Shown one piece after another: positions 35,449 to 46,037 of a DNA stretch of 64,000 nucleotides. The notes under the pieces are model-generated. The model had not been told where the DNA came from. It saw only the letters and a program-made list of their open reading frames with translations, and ran no database searches. Origin of the DNA: Sphingobacteriales bacterium (GTDB lineage Bacteria > Bacteroidota > Bacteroidia > Chitinophagales > UBA2359). Numbering within the stretch: the first letter of the stretch is position 1; the number at the start of each line of letters is the position of its first letter. The stretch spans positions 434,001 through 498,000 of the forward strand of contig JADJJT010000001.1 of the NCBI GenBank assembly GCA_016706405.1, read 5' to 3'. The position numbers and the translations under genes are program-made.

Positions 35449-37049
35449 GAGCATGCCTTTTTCATATAATCATTTCTTTACTTGGCAGTTCTGTTTGTCT
35501 TGCTCAGCAGCAATACACGTTTACAAAATACTCCGAACCCCATGGGCTTACAACGAGTAGTATGTGGCAAATGTTTAAAGACACGACAGGCTACTTGTGG
35601 ATTTATAGTGAACTGGGTATTGCAAGATTTGACGGATATAATTCAAAATTATTTCGGCACAATTCTAATGACGCTAATAGCATACTCGACAATCCTGTGG
35701 AAGAAGCGTTTTTACTGCCTGATGGAAATATTTATCTTGAAACATTGGAAGAAGCACGCCTTTATGATCCCCAAAAATTAGCCTTCAATAAGTCCTTTGC
35801 TTGCAAACTTGGCACAGGCTATATAAGCTATAGTTATAGGTTGAAGAAGGATAACAATGCATTCTTTTTTTTTACAGAGGAAAAACTTGTTCGTGTAAGT
35901 AATGCTGAGTGTGATTACTTTCAACTGCCTGAGGATTGGCATTTTAGGAACACAACTGCCGCGAGTGACTCATTAAGCAATATAATGTTAAACGTGTCTG
36001 GTAGGGTTTATGTTTTTAAATCCAATGTCAAAAGGTTTGCCCAAATAAATTTGTATGATCGCTTCGGCAAATTGGATACCAGCGTTTTTTCTGTTGCTTA
36101 TAGTTCGGTAGCGCATAATTTTATTGCCATCAGTAAAAAGCATCTTTACCGATACGATAAAAATACTGACGAGTTCCTCCCTGGTCTCGATTTGCATCAA
36201 GCAGGTACTGTTCAGCAAAGGTATGAAGATGACATACTTTTGCACCAAAACAACTATTTTGCTTTTACAAGAGATGGAAAGCTTTACAAATTAAATATTA
36301 AAACAGGAGTTGAAAAAATTGTTCAGCTCAACAAAAAAATTCCTGAAATTGAAATAGACGGTTTAAAAATGGGTCTCATTGATAAAAACGGAATACTTTG
36401 GATATATTCTAGCTATATGGGTTTTTTTCGTTACGACATCCTCAGCGACCAGTTTGAGCAGTTTGTTCATGAACCAGGACAGGAGGGAAGTATTCCTACT
36501 AACAATATTATAACAATAGTACCTGATGATGAAGGAATGGCTTGGATTGGATGCGGTGTAAAAGGCTTAGTAAAAATGGAACCTGTGATGAAAGTTATGG
36601 AGCACTTGAGTCCTGGTGAGAATAAAAAGAAGATAGTTTATAATAACGATGTCATAAACGTTCGTTCGTTCCTCGAAACAGAATCGGGATATTTGGTAGG
36701 GGCAATTCAGGGTTTTTTCCGGTATGATGTGGCTAAAAAAGAATTCTTTTTGGAAACAACACCCTATAGTCATTACAAGAGTTCGGTTTCCGCTATGACA
36801 AGGGATAAATCAGCTAATTTCTGGTGTGGAACATGGCAAGGGCTTATAGGTGTAGTTAATTCAAAAAGTAAAAAGGAAATAAAGTTCAAAATCCAAATTG
36901 GAGCTACTGAAGTTCGCACCTTGTTTTGTGATAGCAAAAATACCATGTGGATTGGAACCGGAGCTGGAAAAATTTATACAGTTAAGGTAAATGAAATTGA
37001 TTTTCAAAATCCGGCTTCACTAAGAGCCTGTCTAAATTTTATTTTCTAA
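35445..37049 (+). pseudogene. Hybrid kinase 2, N-terminal part (Reg_prop sensor), cut by an IS
   Basis: The gene starts at an ATG overlapping kinase 1 by 4 bp, with a signal peptide (CLFHIIISLLGSSVCLAQ). A two-component-regulator-propeller sensor follows: GLTTSSMWQMFKDTTGYLWI, GIARFDGYN and SIPTNNIITIVPDDEGMAWIG. At 37023/37024 an IS5-type element enters and the frame ends in it at 37049. Removing the IS and one TAA copy joins the frame perfectly (NPASL-KFIPVEYIQ) to the part beginning at 39193. The intact gene would run 35445-41404, of the same type as kinase 3. It is now split, and also frameshifted near 40570. Confidence 0.88.
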
Positions 37050-37262
37050 TTCTATTAAGCATCAATTTTATCATGGCAAGTTGGATCATTGTCTGGCTCG
37101 TTTCGGTTTGGAACTCAAAGTCTTTACTCAATCTTCGATAGCTTTCGAGCCATGCAAAAGTTCTTTCAACAATCCATCTTTTTGGCAATACTTCGAATTT
37201 CGAGGCTGTATTCGATCTACTTACAACCTCAACCACCCACCCAAACGTTTTGCGGGTATTTT

Positions 37263-38491
37263 GGAGTAATGGACAAAAATTAGGCTATTTTTTAGACGCT
37301 TGGTTCAAGTGGACATTTTTAATGCTGTTTTTTTATTCACTTTTTTACATTATTCTTGAATATTTTATTTCTTTGCATGTCTGTAAAAACGGAAACAAGC
37401 TCTGCTGGGGAGCAACTTGTCAGGGATAAAACAGATGCTTGACGAAAATGTCTTATCAAAGGCTTACTGTATATTGTAAGCCTTTGATATTTTCAGAAAG
37501 CCCTTATACCTTTAAAAACCCATCTATAAATTTCATTTTCCGTTTCATTGATAGGCCATTATGGTTTCTTAATTTGTTTTTTAAATCTGCGAAATGTCCA
37601 TCAATAGCATTGGTTGTGTTAGGTATTTGAAGTTCCCTGTTATCGTGCCAAGTAACAAACAGGTAAATTATTCTTCAAACTACGATAAGCACTTCTAAGC
37701 CTTTTATGCGTATAAAACGATTTGTTTGTAGTCGGATTTACAGTTCTCTCGTTTAGAAACACTTTCCATTTTTCAAGCCATAGCCCTAATGCTCCGACAA
37801 AGCTTTCTTTGTCTGTTTGCTTCATCAAATCTACAACATCCATCAGCTCTTGTGCAGCTTTTAGCTTTGGCTTACGGGTCAAATATCTTCGAATTATTGC
37901 TGCTTGATGAAACTGGCACATTTGAACAGGAATACCCTTAAACGACGCAATTAAGCCTTTTCTTCCGTCACAAACAATAGCCGAAATAGTAAAACCTCGC
38001 CTTTTTAACTCCTTAATTCCTTCTATATACAGCCCATTGGTCTCTGTCTTTACATAATATTTCCAAAGGTTTTCTTTGGTGTAGGCATCTTAAAAAGCAT
38101 TACGCCAAAACCCCCGCCCCAATAGGTGGTGTCCATTAATACAACGACTACTCTACCTGTTTTTTTTTCAGCCACTATTTTAATCTTGTCTAACCGCCTT
38201 TGAATCGTTTTAACAGAACAATTATACTTGTGGAGCTAACTGCAAATAGGTCTGTTTTACCACTTTTGTATTCTTCCCATATTTGCTCGTTATTGATGCG
38301 TTGCCCACCTAAAAATTGTTTCCCACAATGAGCACACTTATACAATTGAACTCCTTTTACAAGTCCGTTTTTCTTTACAAACCTTTTACCACAGTAAAAG
38401 CATTTTTTTTATTCATAACCTTTGATTGTCCTCAAAGCTAACAATAGTAATGCTTTCGAAGGTTTTTAGCCTAAAAAATGTCCATTAAGCC
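37263..38491 (-). mobile_element. Second IS nested in the IS5 copy (1229 bp, 8-bp target duplication)
   Basis: Ends GGAGTAATGGACA on the left and, as reverse complement on the right, GGCTTAATGGACA. The flanking direct repeat GGTATTTT lies at 37255-37262 and 38492-38499. Inside is a zinc-finger plus MULE/DDE transposase gene with several frameshifts. A 14-bp perfect hairpin (37454-37467 / 37476-37489) just beyond the gene's end looks like its terminator. The 8-bp duplication fits IS256- or IS1595-type elements; family is tentative. Confidence 0.88.
37504..38416 (-). pseudogene. Zn-finger/MULE-type transposase (IS256-related variant), frameshifted
   Basis: Reading across frames gives one protein: KCFYCGKRF, then YKCAHCGKQFLGGQRI (two CxxC pairs, a zinc ribbon), NNEQIWEEYKSGK, an aspartate region VLMDTTYWG, VCDGRKGLIASFKGIPVQMCQFHQ, and a C-terminus IPNTTNAIDGHFADLKNKLR ending at 37504. 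Shifts occur at the A8 tract near the start, near 38230, near 38090 and near 37655. The closest type I know is the IS256-family Zn-binding variant. As given it is inactive. Confidence 0.75.
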
Positions 38492-39192
38492 GGTATTTTC
38501 AATTAACTCGCCTCTATACCCGCCATCAGCTACTATCTTTACCAATCTGCAAAACCTGCCTCTGAGGTCAGCTATAACCATTGGGGCTGATTTACTGTCA
38601 TGCTCATTTGCCGCATGAACCACAACCGCTAAAAGTAGTCCCATTGTATCTACAATAATATGCCGCTTTCTGCCTTTAACTTTTTACCCCCGTCAATCCC
38701 TCTGCACAAGCCTCCGACGCTTGTTGTCTTTACGCTCTGGCTATCAATTATACCAACACTTGGCGATGAAGCCCTGCCTGCTTGCTTTCGAGTCTTATCC
38801 CTGAGTATTTCATGGATGAGTTCTATCTTCCCATCCTTCTTCCACTTGGTAAAATAGTAGTAAACAAGCTTCCATGACGGAAAATGGAACGGCAGCATGC
38901 GCCATTGACAGCCCAGTTTTAAGCAAATAGAACAGCGCATTAAAAATTTCTCTTAAACTGTGTTTTCGTTTCCGTTTGTCGTCTAAAATGCCTAATATTG
39001 CACTCCATTGACTATCGGTGAGACTGCTTGGGTAGGTTTTCATTTTACTTTATGTGTTTGATTTTCATAAAGCTATGAATTATTATTTAAACGTCAAACT
39101 GATAGTCTTTTATTCACATCTCTTTTAATAACTTTTTTCCTATCAATTTTTAGGACTGGCATGCCAATTTTTAATTTTTAGACAGTCTCTAA

Positions 39193-40598
39193 AATTCATT
39201 CCTGTTGAATATATTCAAAACAATGATGCTGGCATTTCAAAAATTGTTTTTACTATCACAGAAGATGCGGAAGGCAATATTTGGGCTGGAGGTAATAAAG
39301 GATTATATTGTCTGAAGTCCGGTGAAAAAAAATGGGTTCACTATTCAAATATTCCCGGCGATGAGAAAAGTATTCATGATAATAATGTGCGCTCTTTAGC
39401 TTTCGACAAAAAAGGTAATTTATGGATTGGAACCAATGGCGGAGGCTTGAACCGTTACAATAAATCAACTAATAATTTTACCCATTTTACTACAGAGAAT
39501 GGATTGCCCAACAATGCAGTTTACACCATCCTCTGCGACAACAGCGGGATGTTGTGGCTGGGGACCAACCATGGTTTGTGCCGCTTTAATCCGGAAGATT
39601 ATTCGTGCAAAAATTTTACAATGAAAGATGGTTTGCAGAGTTATGAATTTAATACCAATGCAGCATTGCAGCTGAAAGATGGAAGATTGCTTTTCGGAGG
39701 AGTGGACGGCTACAATGTCATTGACCCTACGAAGCTGGATAATTCAAAATCGCCTCCGCCAACCGTGGTCATATCTTCTATCAAAGTTTTTGATCGTGAA
39801 GTTCCGCCGGGTAATGGTCATTTAAAACTAAAATATAGCGAGAATAGTTTAGCATTTGAATTTGCAGCACTCAGCTTTTACCTCAACCAGGATAACCGGT
39901 ATGCGTACAAAATGGAAGGCGTTGATCCTGACTGGATTTATAGCAACGACAGGAAATTTGTGACCTACTCCTATCTCGAACCCGGAAAGTATATTTTTAA
40001 AGTAAAAGCATGCAATAGTGATGGCGTTTGGAATGAGGAGGGAACGCAAATAATCATAACTATAACTCCACCATGGTGGAAAACATGGTGGTTCCGCACA
40101 GGGTTTGCGCTGTTTGCTATATCGACGGCGTTATGGTTTATAAGGCGCAATACGGCTTCCCTACGCAAGCATAAATTAATTCTCGAAAAAACAGTTGAAC
40201 AGCGAACTGCAGATTTGCGTACACAAAAAGAAATTGCAGAACAACAAAGAACACGTGCAGAACAATCGGAAAAAGCCAAACATCTGTTCTTGGCCAACAT
40301 GAGCCATGAAATTCGTACACCTATGAATGCCATAAAAGGCATGACGGATATTCTCATAAGAAGAAACCCAAAAGATGATCAGAAAGAATATCTTGAAGGT
40401 ATAAAACAATCCTCCGATTCTTTATTGGTTATCATCAATGATATACTTGATATTTCTAAAATTGAATCCGGAAAAATTGAATTAGAGCAGGCATCTTTTT
40501 CTGTAAATGAATTGATAAATAATGTCCACACCATCATGCAATTCAAAGCAGAAGAAAAAGGACTTGAGTTGATAAAGACATTCCCAATGAAGAATTAA
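39193..40598 (+). pseudogene. Hybrid kinase 2, middle part (propeller, Y_Y_Y, HisKA)
   Basis: Continues the sensor after the IS: DAEGNIWAGGNKGLY, then GNLWIGTNGGGLNRYN, a Y_Y_Y domain (NRYAYKMEGVDPDW, PGKYIFKVKACNSDG), a transmembrane helix (FALFAISTALWFI), a coiled coil and HisKA with NMSHEIRTPMNA. One G is missing at about 40570 (GAGTTGATAAAG, where kinase 3 has GAGTTGGATAAAG), so the frame stops at 40598. Everything here matches kinase 3 in order. Confidence 0.88.
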
Positions 40599-41404
40599 AT
40601 GTTCAAGGAGATGTTACCCGATTACGACAAATTTTAATCAACCTGATTGGAAATGCCATTAAGTTTACTGAAAAAGGAACGGTTACTACTTCAATAAAAT
40701 CAGAGCAAGATGGTAATAAACTAAATCTTCATTTTACTGTATCGGACACCGGAATTGGTATAGATGAAAATAGAATGGGTAAAATATTTGAATCATTCGA
40801 ACAAGCTTACAGCGATACTACCCGGAAGTTTGGCGGTACCGGCTTAGGTTTAAGTATTTCTAAAAAATTAGTAGAACTACACAATGGAAAAATTTGGGTA
40901 GAAAGTGAAAAAGGGAAAGGTAGCCAGTTTCATTTCATTATTCCCTATGCTGTAGCCGATGCTAAAACAGAAATAATGCCGGCAGATGATGCTCAAACCA
41001 ATATAGCCGATGCTTTAAAAGGAATAAAAATTCTATTGGTAGAAGACAATGAATTCAATGTAGTTGTAGCTAAGGAAGAGTTAGAAGATGCCATTGAAAA
41101 TGTTGTTGTTGAAGTTGCAGAAAATGGTTTAATTGCCGTTGAGAAACTAAAATCATCTACATTTGATATTATTCTCATGGATGTTCAAATGCCGGTAATG
41201 AATGGCTTTGAAGCCACCCAAGCCATAAGAAACCTCGATAGTGAAAAAAACAATACCCCAATCATTGCCATGACTGCCAACGTACTTAAAGAAGAAGTAG
41301 ATTTGTGCTACAAATCAGGTATGAATGATTTTATTGGAAAACCTTTTGATACTAAAGAGTTATTGCAAAAAATTCATGGCTTAAAAGTTAAAATATCAGG
41401 ATGA
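40599..41404 (+). pseudogene. Hybrid kinase 2, C-terminal part (HATPase end and receiver)
   Basis: After the frameshift the alternative frame resumes with NVQGDVTRLRQILINLIGNAIKFTEKG. It continues through FGGTGLGLSI and the receiver (LLVEDNEFN, ILMDVQMPVMNG) to a TGA at 41402-41404 that overlaps the ATG of kinase 3. No start codon of its own is likely; the first open Met is at 40775. Restoring one G would make it part of the same protein. Confidence 0.88.
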
Positions 41405-44400
41405 AGGCTTTTATCAAAATAATGCTACTCGTCGCAGTAGGATGTTCGTTTGTAAATGTGGCTCAAGGGCAAACCCAAAAGACTTATTTCAATGCTATAA
41501 CGATAGAAAATGGATTGCCTTCTTCAGCTATTTTATCATATACACAGGACAAATATGGATATCTATGGTTTGGCACCGAAAATGGTTTGGTCCGCTACGA
41601 TGGCTACCAATTTAAGAAATATCCTTTCAAAGATAGTACAGGAAATACTATTTCCCTATGTTTAATATATTCTTTACATGAAGATAGTCATGGGACATTA
41701 TGGGCATATCTATATAATGAAGGTATCTATACCTACAATATAAAAAAAGATGCTTTTGAAAAAACAAAAATTGTACAAGAGAAGAAATTATATGAGGTTT
41801 TTGACATAGAAAGAAAATGGGTAGAAGATAAAGATGCATTTTGGATAAGCCATACTACACATCAAGCTGCAAAAAACCCAAAGTTGATTTGGTATGACCC
41901 CAAAAAACAACGTATGGAAACATATAGTGCTGAAGAAAAAGGAAAGTATCACTTACCAGCCTATAAACAAAGAGACCTTGTAAAGGATAAGAAAGGCGTA
42001 ATATGGGTAACATCAGATAGCTTGATAAGCTACTATGATACGAAAAATAAAAAATTTACTCCTTGTTTTGTGCTTTCTGGATTTCCCAAAAATACCGTTT
42101 TTGAAAAAATGGAGATAGACCCAAATAATCACGATATTATTTGGATAACAACACGTAATTATAAAAATCCGGAAAATCGATTTTATAAAAATGTAGCACA
42201 ATTTAATACCAAAACTAAAACACTAAAAAAGTATAGCCATGATAAAAAAATTAAATCTTCACTATTAGACAATGCCTGCCTTTTTGTGAAAGCTGATGCG
42301 ATGAACAGATTGTGGTTTTTAACAAAAAAAGGATTGTCATTATATAATCCATCCACCGATAATTTTACCAATTTTGAATTTGACCCAAATAACAAAATAC
42401 CATTTTCGATATATCAATTGGCATCAGACAAAGAGGGCAATATTTGGATTGGTGGCAGTTTTTTAGGCTTGTGGCATTTGAATGTAAAAACTGGAATAAG
42501 TACTTTATATAGCCACACAGAAGAAGAAGGTAGTTTGCCTTACTGTCCTGGAGGAGTCAATAATATATTTTTTGACAAGGCACAAAATTTATGGCTTACC
42601 TTGCCTTGCACCGGCATCGCCTATGAAAACACTCAAAAGGCTTTTTTTAGTATTTTAAATCCAAACTTAAAATATAAAGGCAAAGAAGTAAAAATTAGTG
42701 ACCCAAATTATTTCATTATATCTGAAGTTGATGATCAGTCTTTTTTTATTTATGACCGTAAGAATCTCTTGAGTTGGAACACAACGCTTAATACGCTTGA
42801 ACCCATTGACCTGAAAGTCCCTGCTCGAGACACAACTATAAATTATATCTATAAAGATAAAGTAGGTTTACTCTGGATAAATTATTGGGATGAGAGATTG
42901 CGATGTTATTACCCGAAAACACATAAGTATGTAGATTATAAAAATGACCCCAAGGATAGCACTACGATTGGCAGTACAAATATTACTAAAATTGTAGAGG
43001 ATAAAAATGGGACAATTTGGATAGGTACAAGAGGCAATGGTCTTAACAGTTATGACAAAAAAACAAAAAAATTTACCCGATATCCATTTATAGATTTAGG
43101 CGGGGCTCGTGAGACAAAGGACTCACTCGATGACAAAGATGTAATGTGTTTATTAATCGATGGTGATGGTACATTATGGATTGGTACACTGAATGGTGGT
43201 TTAAACCGAATGGATGCTAAAACAAAAAAATTCAAATCCTTTCACAATTTAAAAAAAGGGTTTTATAGTGTTACTCAGATTCAGGAAGAAAGCAAGCATC
43301 GTTTATGGCTTGGCACCTCTGGAAGTGGCATATATTTATTTGATAAGAGGACAGAGACCTACATTAACTACTCTGAAAAAGAAGGTATGCTTTGTAATAG
43401 TATTATGGATATGCAAAAAGACCACGAAGGTAATATTTGGACTACATCAAATCGAGGTTTGTCGATGTTCAATACTAAGACTAATAAATTTGTGAATTAT
43501 ACCACAGCAAACGGACTTCCAACAAATACACTTTGGAATATCTATAAAAGAGCAAATGGCTTGTTTTATATTGGGTGCATGCATGCTACCAAAGCAAAAT
43601 ATATCACTTTTGATCCAAAAAAGTTGGTTGGAAGCAATACTCCACCACTTACCATTTTAGAATCCATTAGCTATCATCCAGCACATTACAAGGACATTAA
43701 AAAAGATAGTGCTATTATTACAACAGAAATGAAAAACGTAACCTTTGCCTATAATGAGAATAAATTAACTTTCTATTTTACTAGTTTACATTTTGTGAAT
43801 GCTCCGCTGAACCAATACGCCTATAAATTAGACGGATATGATGCTGACTGGCTTAGTAACGGCACTCAAAGGACAGTTACTTATACAAATTTATCACCAG
43901 GCGATTATACCTTTCACGTAAAATCATCGAATAGCGATGGTATTTGGGATGAAAAAGGGACTCAAATCAAAATATCCATTCTGCCACCTTGGTACCAAAC
44001 TTGGTGGGCATATCTATCGTATGCTTTAATGCTTCTTTTAGCTTTAAGAATATTCAGCAAATACAGAGAACGTCACCTAAGGGCAGAAAAAGAAAAGTTG
44101 GAAAAAACAGTTGACCAAAGAACCGCAGAATTGCGTACTCAGAAAGAAATTGCTGAACAGCAAAAATTGCGAGCAGAAGAATCTCAAAAAGCAAAACATC
44201 AGTTCTTAGCAAACATGAGTCACGAGATTCGTACTCCAATGAATGCTATAAAAGGCATGACGGATATTCTCATAAGAAGAAACCCTAAAGATGATCAGAA
44301 AGAGTATCTTGAAGGTATAAAACAATCTTCAGATTCTTTATTGGTTATCATCAATGACATCTTAGATATTTCTAAAATTGAATCCGGAAAAATTGAATTA

Positions 44401-45318
44401 GAGCAGGCATCTTTTTCTGTAAATGAATTGATAAATAATGTCCACACCATCATGCAATTCAAAGCAGAAGAAAAAGGACTTGAGTTGGATAAAGACATTC
44501 CCAATGAAGAATTAAATGTTCAAGGAGATGTTACCCGATTACGACAAATTTTAATCAACCTGATTGGAAATGCCATTAAGTTTACTGAAAAAGGAACGGT
44601 TACTACTTCAATAAAATCAGAGCAAGATGGTGATAAACTAAATCTTCATTTTACTGTATCGGACACCGGAATTGGTATAGATGAAAATAGAATGGGTAAA
44701 ATTTTTGAATCATTTGAGCAGGCTTACAGCGATACTACCCGGAAGTTTGGAGGCACAGGTTTGGGTTTAAGCATCTCAAAAAAATTAGTAGAACTGCACA
44801 ACGGAAAAATATGGGTGGAAAGTGAAAAAGGAAAAGGAAGTCATTTTCATTTTATCATTCGTTATACTATTGCAGAATCGAAATCTGATGTATTATCAAC
44901 AGAAGATTCAGATTCCAATATAGCTGATTCCCTGAAAGGGATTAGAATTTTATTGGTAGAAGACAATGCTTTCAATGTAGTAGTTGCACAGGAAGAGTTA
45001 GAAGATGCCATTGAAGGTGTTAAGGTTGAAGTAGCAGAAAATGGTTTAATTGCCGTAGAGAAATTAAAATCATCTACATTTGATATTATTCTTATGGATG
45101 TTCAAATGCCGATAATGAATGGCTTTGAAGCCACCCAAGCCATAAGAAACCTCGATAGTGAAAAAAACAATACCCCAATCATTGCCATGACGGCCAACGT
45201 ACTTAAAGAAGAAGTAGATTTGTGCTACAAATCAGGAATGAATGATTTTATTGGAAAACCGTTTGAAACGGAAGAACTACTGAATAAAATTTTTAACTTA
45301 ATAAATAAAATATCGTGA
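41401..45318 (+). CDS. Hybrid histidine kinase 3: Reg_prop/Y_Y_Y sensor, HisKA, HATPase, receiver
   Basis: 1305 residues, intact. A signal peptide ends near QGQ. About 740 residues of propeller repeats follow (GLPSSAILSYTQDKYGYLWFG, NGTIWIGTRGNGLNSYDK, DGTLWIGTLNGGLNRMD). Then come the Y_Y_Y domain (about 785-865), a transmembrane helix (about 869-888), a coiled coil, HisKA His941, the HATPase (NLIGNAIKF, FGGTGLGLSI) and a receiver with Asp1233. It resembles hybrid two-component sensors of Bacteroidota but lacks the AraC output domain. It starts in a 4-bp overlap with kinase 2 and ends in a 4-bp overlap with the receiver gene. Likely flow: His941 to Asp1233, then HPt, then the separate receiver. 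Confidence 0.94.
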   Translation: MKAFIKIMLLVAVGCSFVNVAQGQTQKTYFNAITIENGLPSSAILSYTQDKYGYLWFGTENGLVRYDGYQFKKYPFKDSTGNTISLCLIYSLHEDSHGTLWAYLYNEGIYTYNIKKDAFEKTKIVQEKKLYEVFDIERKWVEDKDAFWISHTTHQAAKNPKLIWYDPKKQRMETYSAEEKGKYHLPAYKQRDLVKDKKGVIWVTSDSLISYYDTKNKKFTPCFVLSGFPKNTVFEKMEIDPNNHDIIWITTRNYKNPENRFYKNVAQFNTKTKTLKKYSHDKKIKSSLLDNACLFVKADAMNRLWFLTKKGLSLYNPSTDNFTNFEFDPNNKIPFSIYQLASDKEGNIWIGGSFLGLWHLNVKTGISTLYSHTEEEGSLPYCPGGVNNIFFDKAQNLWLTLPCTGIAYENTQKAFFSILNPNLKYKGKEVKISDPNYFIISEVDDQSFFIYDRKNLLSWNTTLNTLEPIDLKVPARDTTINYIYKDKVGLLWINYWDERLRCYYPKTHKYVDYKNDPKDSTTIGSTNITKIVEDKNGTIWIGTRGNGLNSYDKKTKKFTRYPFIDLGGARETKDSLDDKDVMCLLIDGDGTLWIGTLNGGLNRMDAKTKKFKSFHNLKKGFYSVTQIQEESKHRLWLGTSGSGIYLFDKRTETYINYSEKEGMLCNSIMDMQKDHEGNIWTTSNRGLSMFNTKTNKFVNYTTANGLPTNTLWNIYKRANGLFYIGCMHATKAKYITFDPKKLVGSNTPPLTILESISYHPAHYKDIKKDSAIITTEMKNVTFAYNENKLTFYFTSLHFVNAPLNQYAYKLDGYDADWLSNGTQRTVTYTNLSPGDYTFHVKSSNSDGIWDEKGTQIKISILPPWYQTWWAYLSYALMLLLALRIFSKYRERHLRAEKEKLEKTVDQRTAELRTQKEIAEQQKLRAEESQKAKHQFLANMSHEIRTPMNAIKGMTDILIRRNPKDDQKEYLEGIKQSSDSLLVIINDILDISKIESGKIELEQASFSVNELINNVHTIMQFKAEEKGLELDKDIPNEELNVQGDVTRLRQILINLIGNAIKFTEKGTVTTSIKSEQDGDKLNLHFTVSDTGIGIDENRMGKIFESFEQAYSDTTRKFGGTGLGLSISKKLVELHNGKIWVESEKGKGSHFHFIIRYTIAESKSDVLSTEDSDSNIADSLKGIRILLVEDNAFNVVVAQEELEDAIEGVKVEVAENGLIAVEKLKSSTFDIILMDVQMPIMNGFEATQAIRNLDSEKNNTPIIAMTANVLKEEVDLCYKSGMNDFIGKPFETEELLNKIFNLINKIS

Positions 45319-45701
45319 ACAAAAACAATTCAACTATTTTCATCGTAGATGATGAGCCATTACTAACCGAAATGCTGACCGACTATTTAAAGCAGCAATA
45401 TGAAGGCTTTCAAATCAAATCCTTTCCCACCGGAGAAGCTTGCTTATTGTGTTTAGAGGAAAAGCCAGATGCAGTGATTTTAGATTATTATCTAAACTCA
45501 AAAGAGAAAGATGCAGCAAATGGCATAGATATTCTAAAAGAAATCAAAAAAAGAAACAAGACATTACCAGTCATCATGTTATCCAGCCAAAAAAGCTATG
45601 GAACTGCCACAAAAACCATCATGTATGGTGCCGTACATTATGTGATAAAAGGACAAGATGCTTTTGAAGAAATTTACCAATTAATTAAAGCTAACGTATA
45701 G
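45315..45701 (+). CDS. Stand-alone response-regulator receiver
   Basis: 128 residues, a single CheY-like domain: FIVDDEP, VILDYYL with Asp57, VIMLSSQ and YVIKGQD (the conserved Lys). The GTG start overlaps the stop of kinase 3 (GTGA), which indicates coupling. No output domain is present, so it must act through protein contact or pass phosphate on. It stops directly before the HPt gene. It is probably the terminal receiver of the local phosphorelay. Confidence 0.92.
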   Translation: MNKNNSTIFIVDDEPLLTEMLTDYLKQQYEGFQIKSFPTGEACLLCLEEKPDAVILDYYLNSKEKDAANGIDILKEIKKRNKTLPVIMLSSQKSYGTATKTIMYGAVHYVIKGQDAFEEIYQLIKANV

Positions 45702-46037
45702 ATGGTTGATTTAACTTTTTTAAAAAAATTTACGAAAGGCGATTCTCAAAAGATGAAACGCTACATTACACTCTATCTAAATGTAGCACCAAAAACTTTT
45801 GACGAAATGCAGAACAACCTAAAAAACAGTGATTGGGAACAACTTCGTATCAATGCACATTCCTTAAAGCCGCAAGCCGATTTTATGGGGATTGATAGTT
45901 TAAAAAAGGAGCTTGTGAAAATAGAAGATGCTGTGAAAATGAAAAATTTTAGTGCCATTGAAAACCTGCTTAAAACATCGCATAAAATTGCCATGGATTC
46001 TGAGGTGATACTTAAAGAGCTTTTAGAGAAATTATAA
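45702..46037 (+). CDS. HPt (histidine phosphotransfer) protein
   Basis: 111 residues, all-helical, with the HPt signature NAHSLKPQADFMG and phospho-His53. The ATG follows the receiver stop with no gap. It is the last gene of the operon and would shuttle phosphate between the hybrid kinases' receivers and the separate receiver. Length and motif are normal. The following 483 bp (46038-46520) hold two TCCGGA copies, a short hairpin (CAAGGG-CAA-CCCTTG) and no gene I can support. Confidence 0.9.
   Translation: MVDLTFLKKFTKGDSQKMKRYITLYLNVAPKTFDEMQNNLKNSDWEQLRINAHSLKPQADFMGIDSLKKELVKIEDAVKMKNFSAIENLLKTSHKIAMDSEVILKELLEKL

Larger units (their letters stand above)
37039..39043 (-). pseudogene. IS5-family transposase, interrupted by another IS (copy 2)
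   Basis: The start MKTYPSSLTDSQWSAILGIL (39043) and the catalytic parts match copy 1. The C-terminal part on this strand (37236-37039) reads SKFEVLPKRWIVERTFAWLESYRRLSKDFEF intact. The gene is broken by the 37263-38491 insert. It also has an extra G near 38908 (ACTGGGCTG where copy 1 has ACTGGCTG). Both copies shift frame by -1 at the AAAAAG after GGGGGT (near 38684 here, 23746 in copy 1). Confidence 0.85.
37024..39189 (-). mobile_element. IS5-type insertion sequence, copy 2, itself interrupted
   Basis: Same termini as copy 1 in opposite orientation, with TAA target duplications at 37021-37023 and 39190-39192. It interrupts the propeller sensor of kinase 2. It carries a 1229-bp foreign IS at 37263-38491. 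Without that insert and its 8-bp duplication the element is about 929 bp. Confidence 0.92.

Noticed and set aside
37439..37630. Plus-strand 63-codon frame inside the nested IS
   Set aside because: It is the antisense shadow of the transposase C-terminus and includes the terminator hairpin.
23240..39189. Composite transposon between the two IS5-type copies
   Set aside because: Each copy has its own TAA duplication, so they inserted independently. The 13 kb between them are mostly ordinary host genes.
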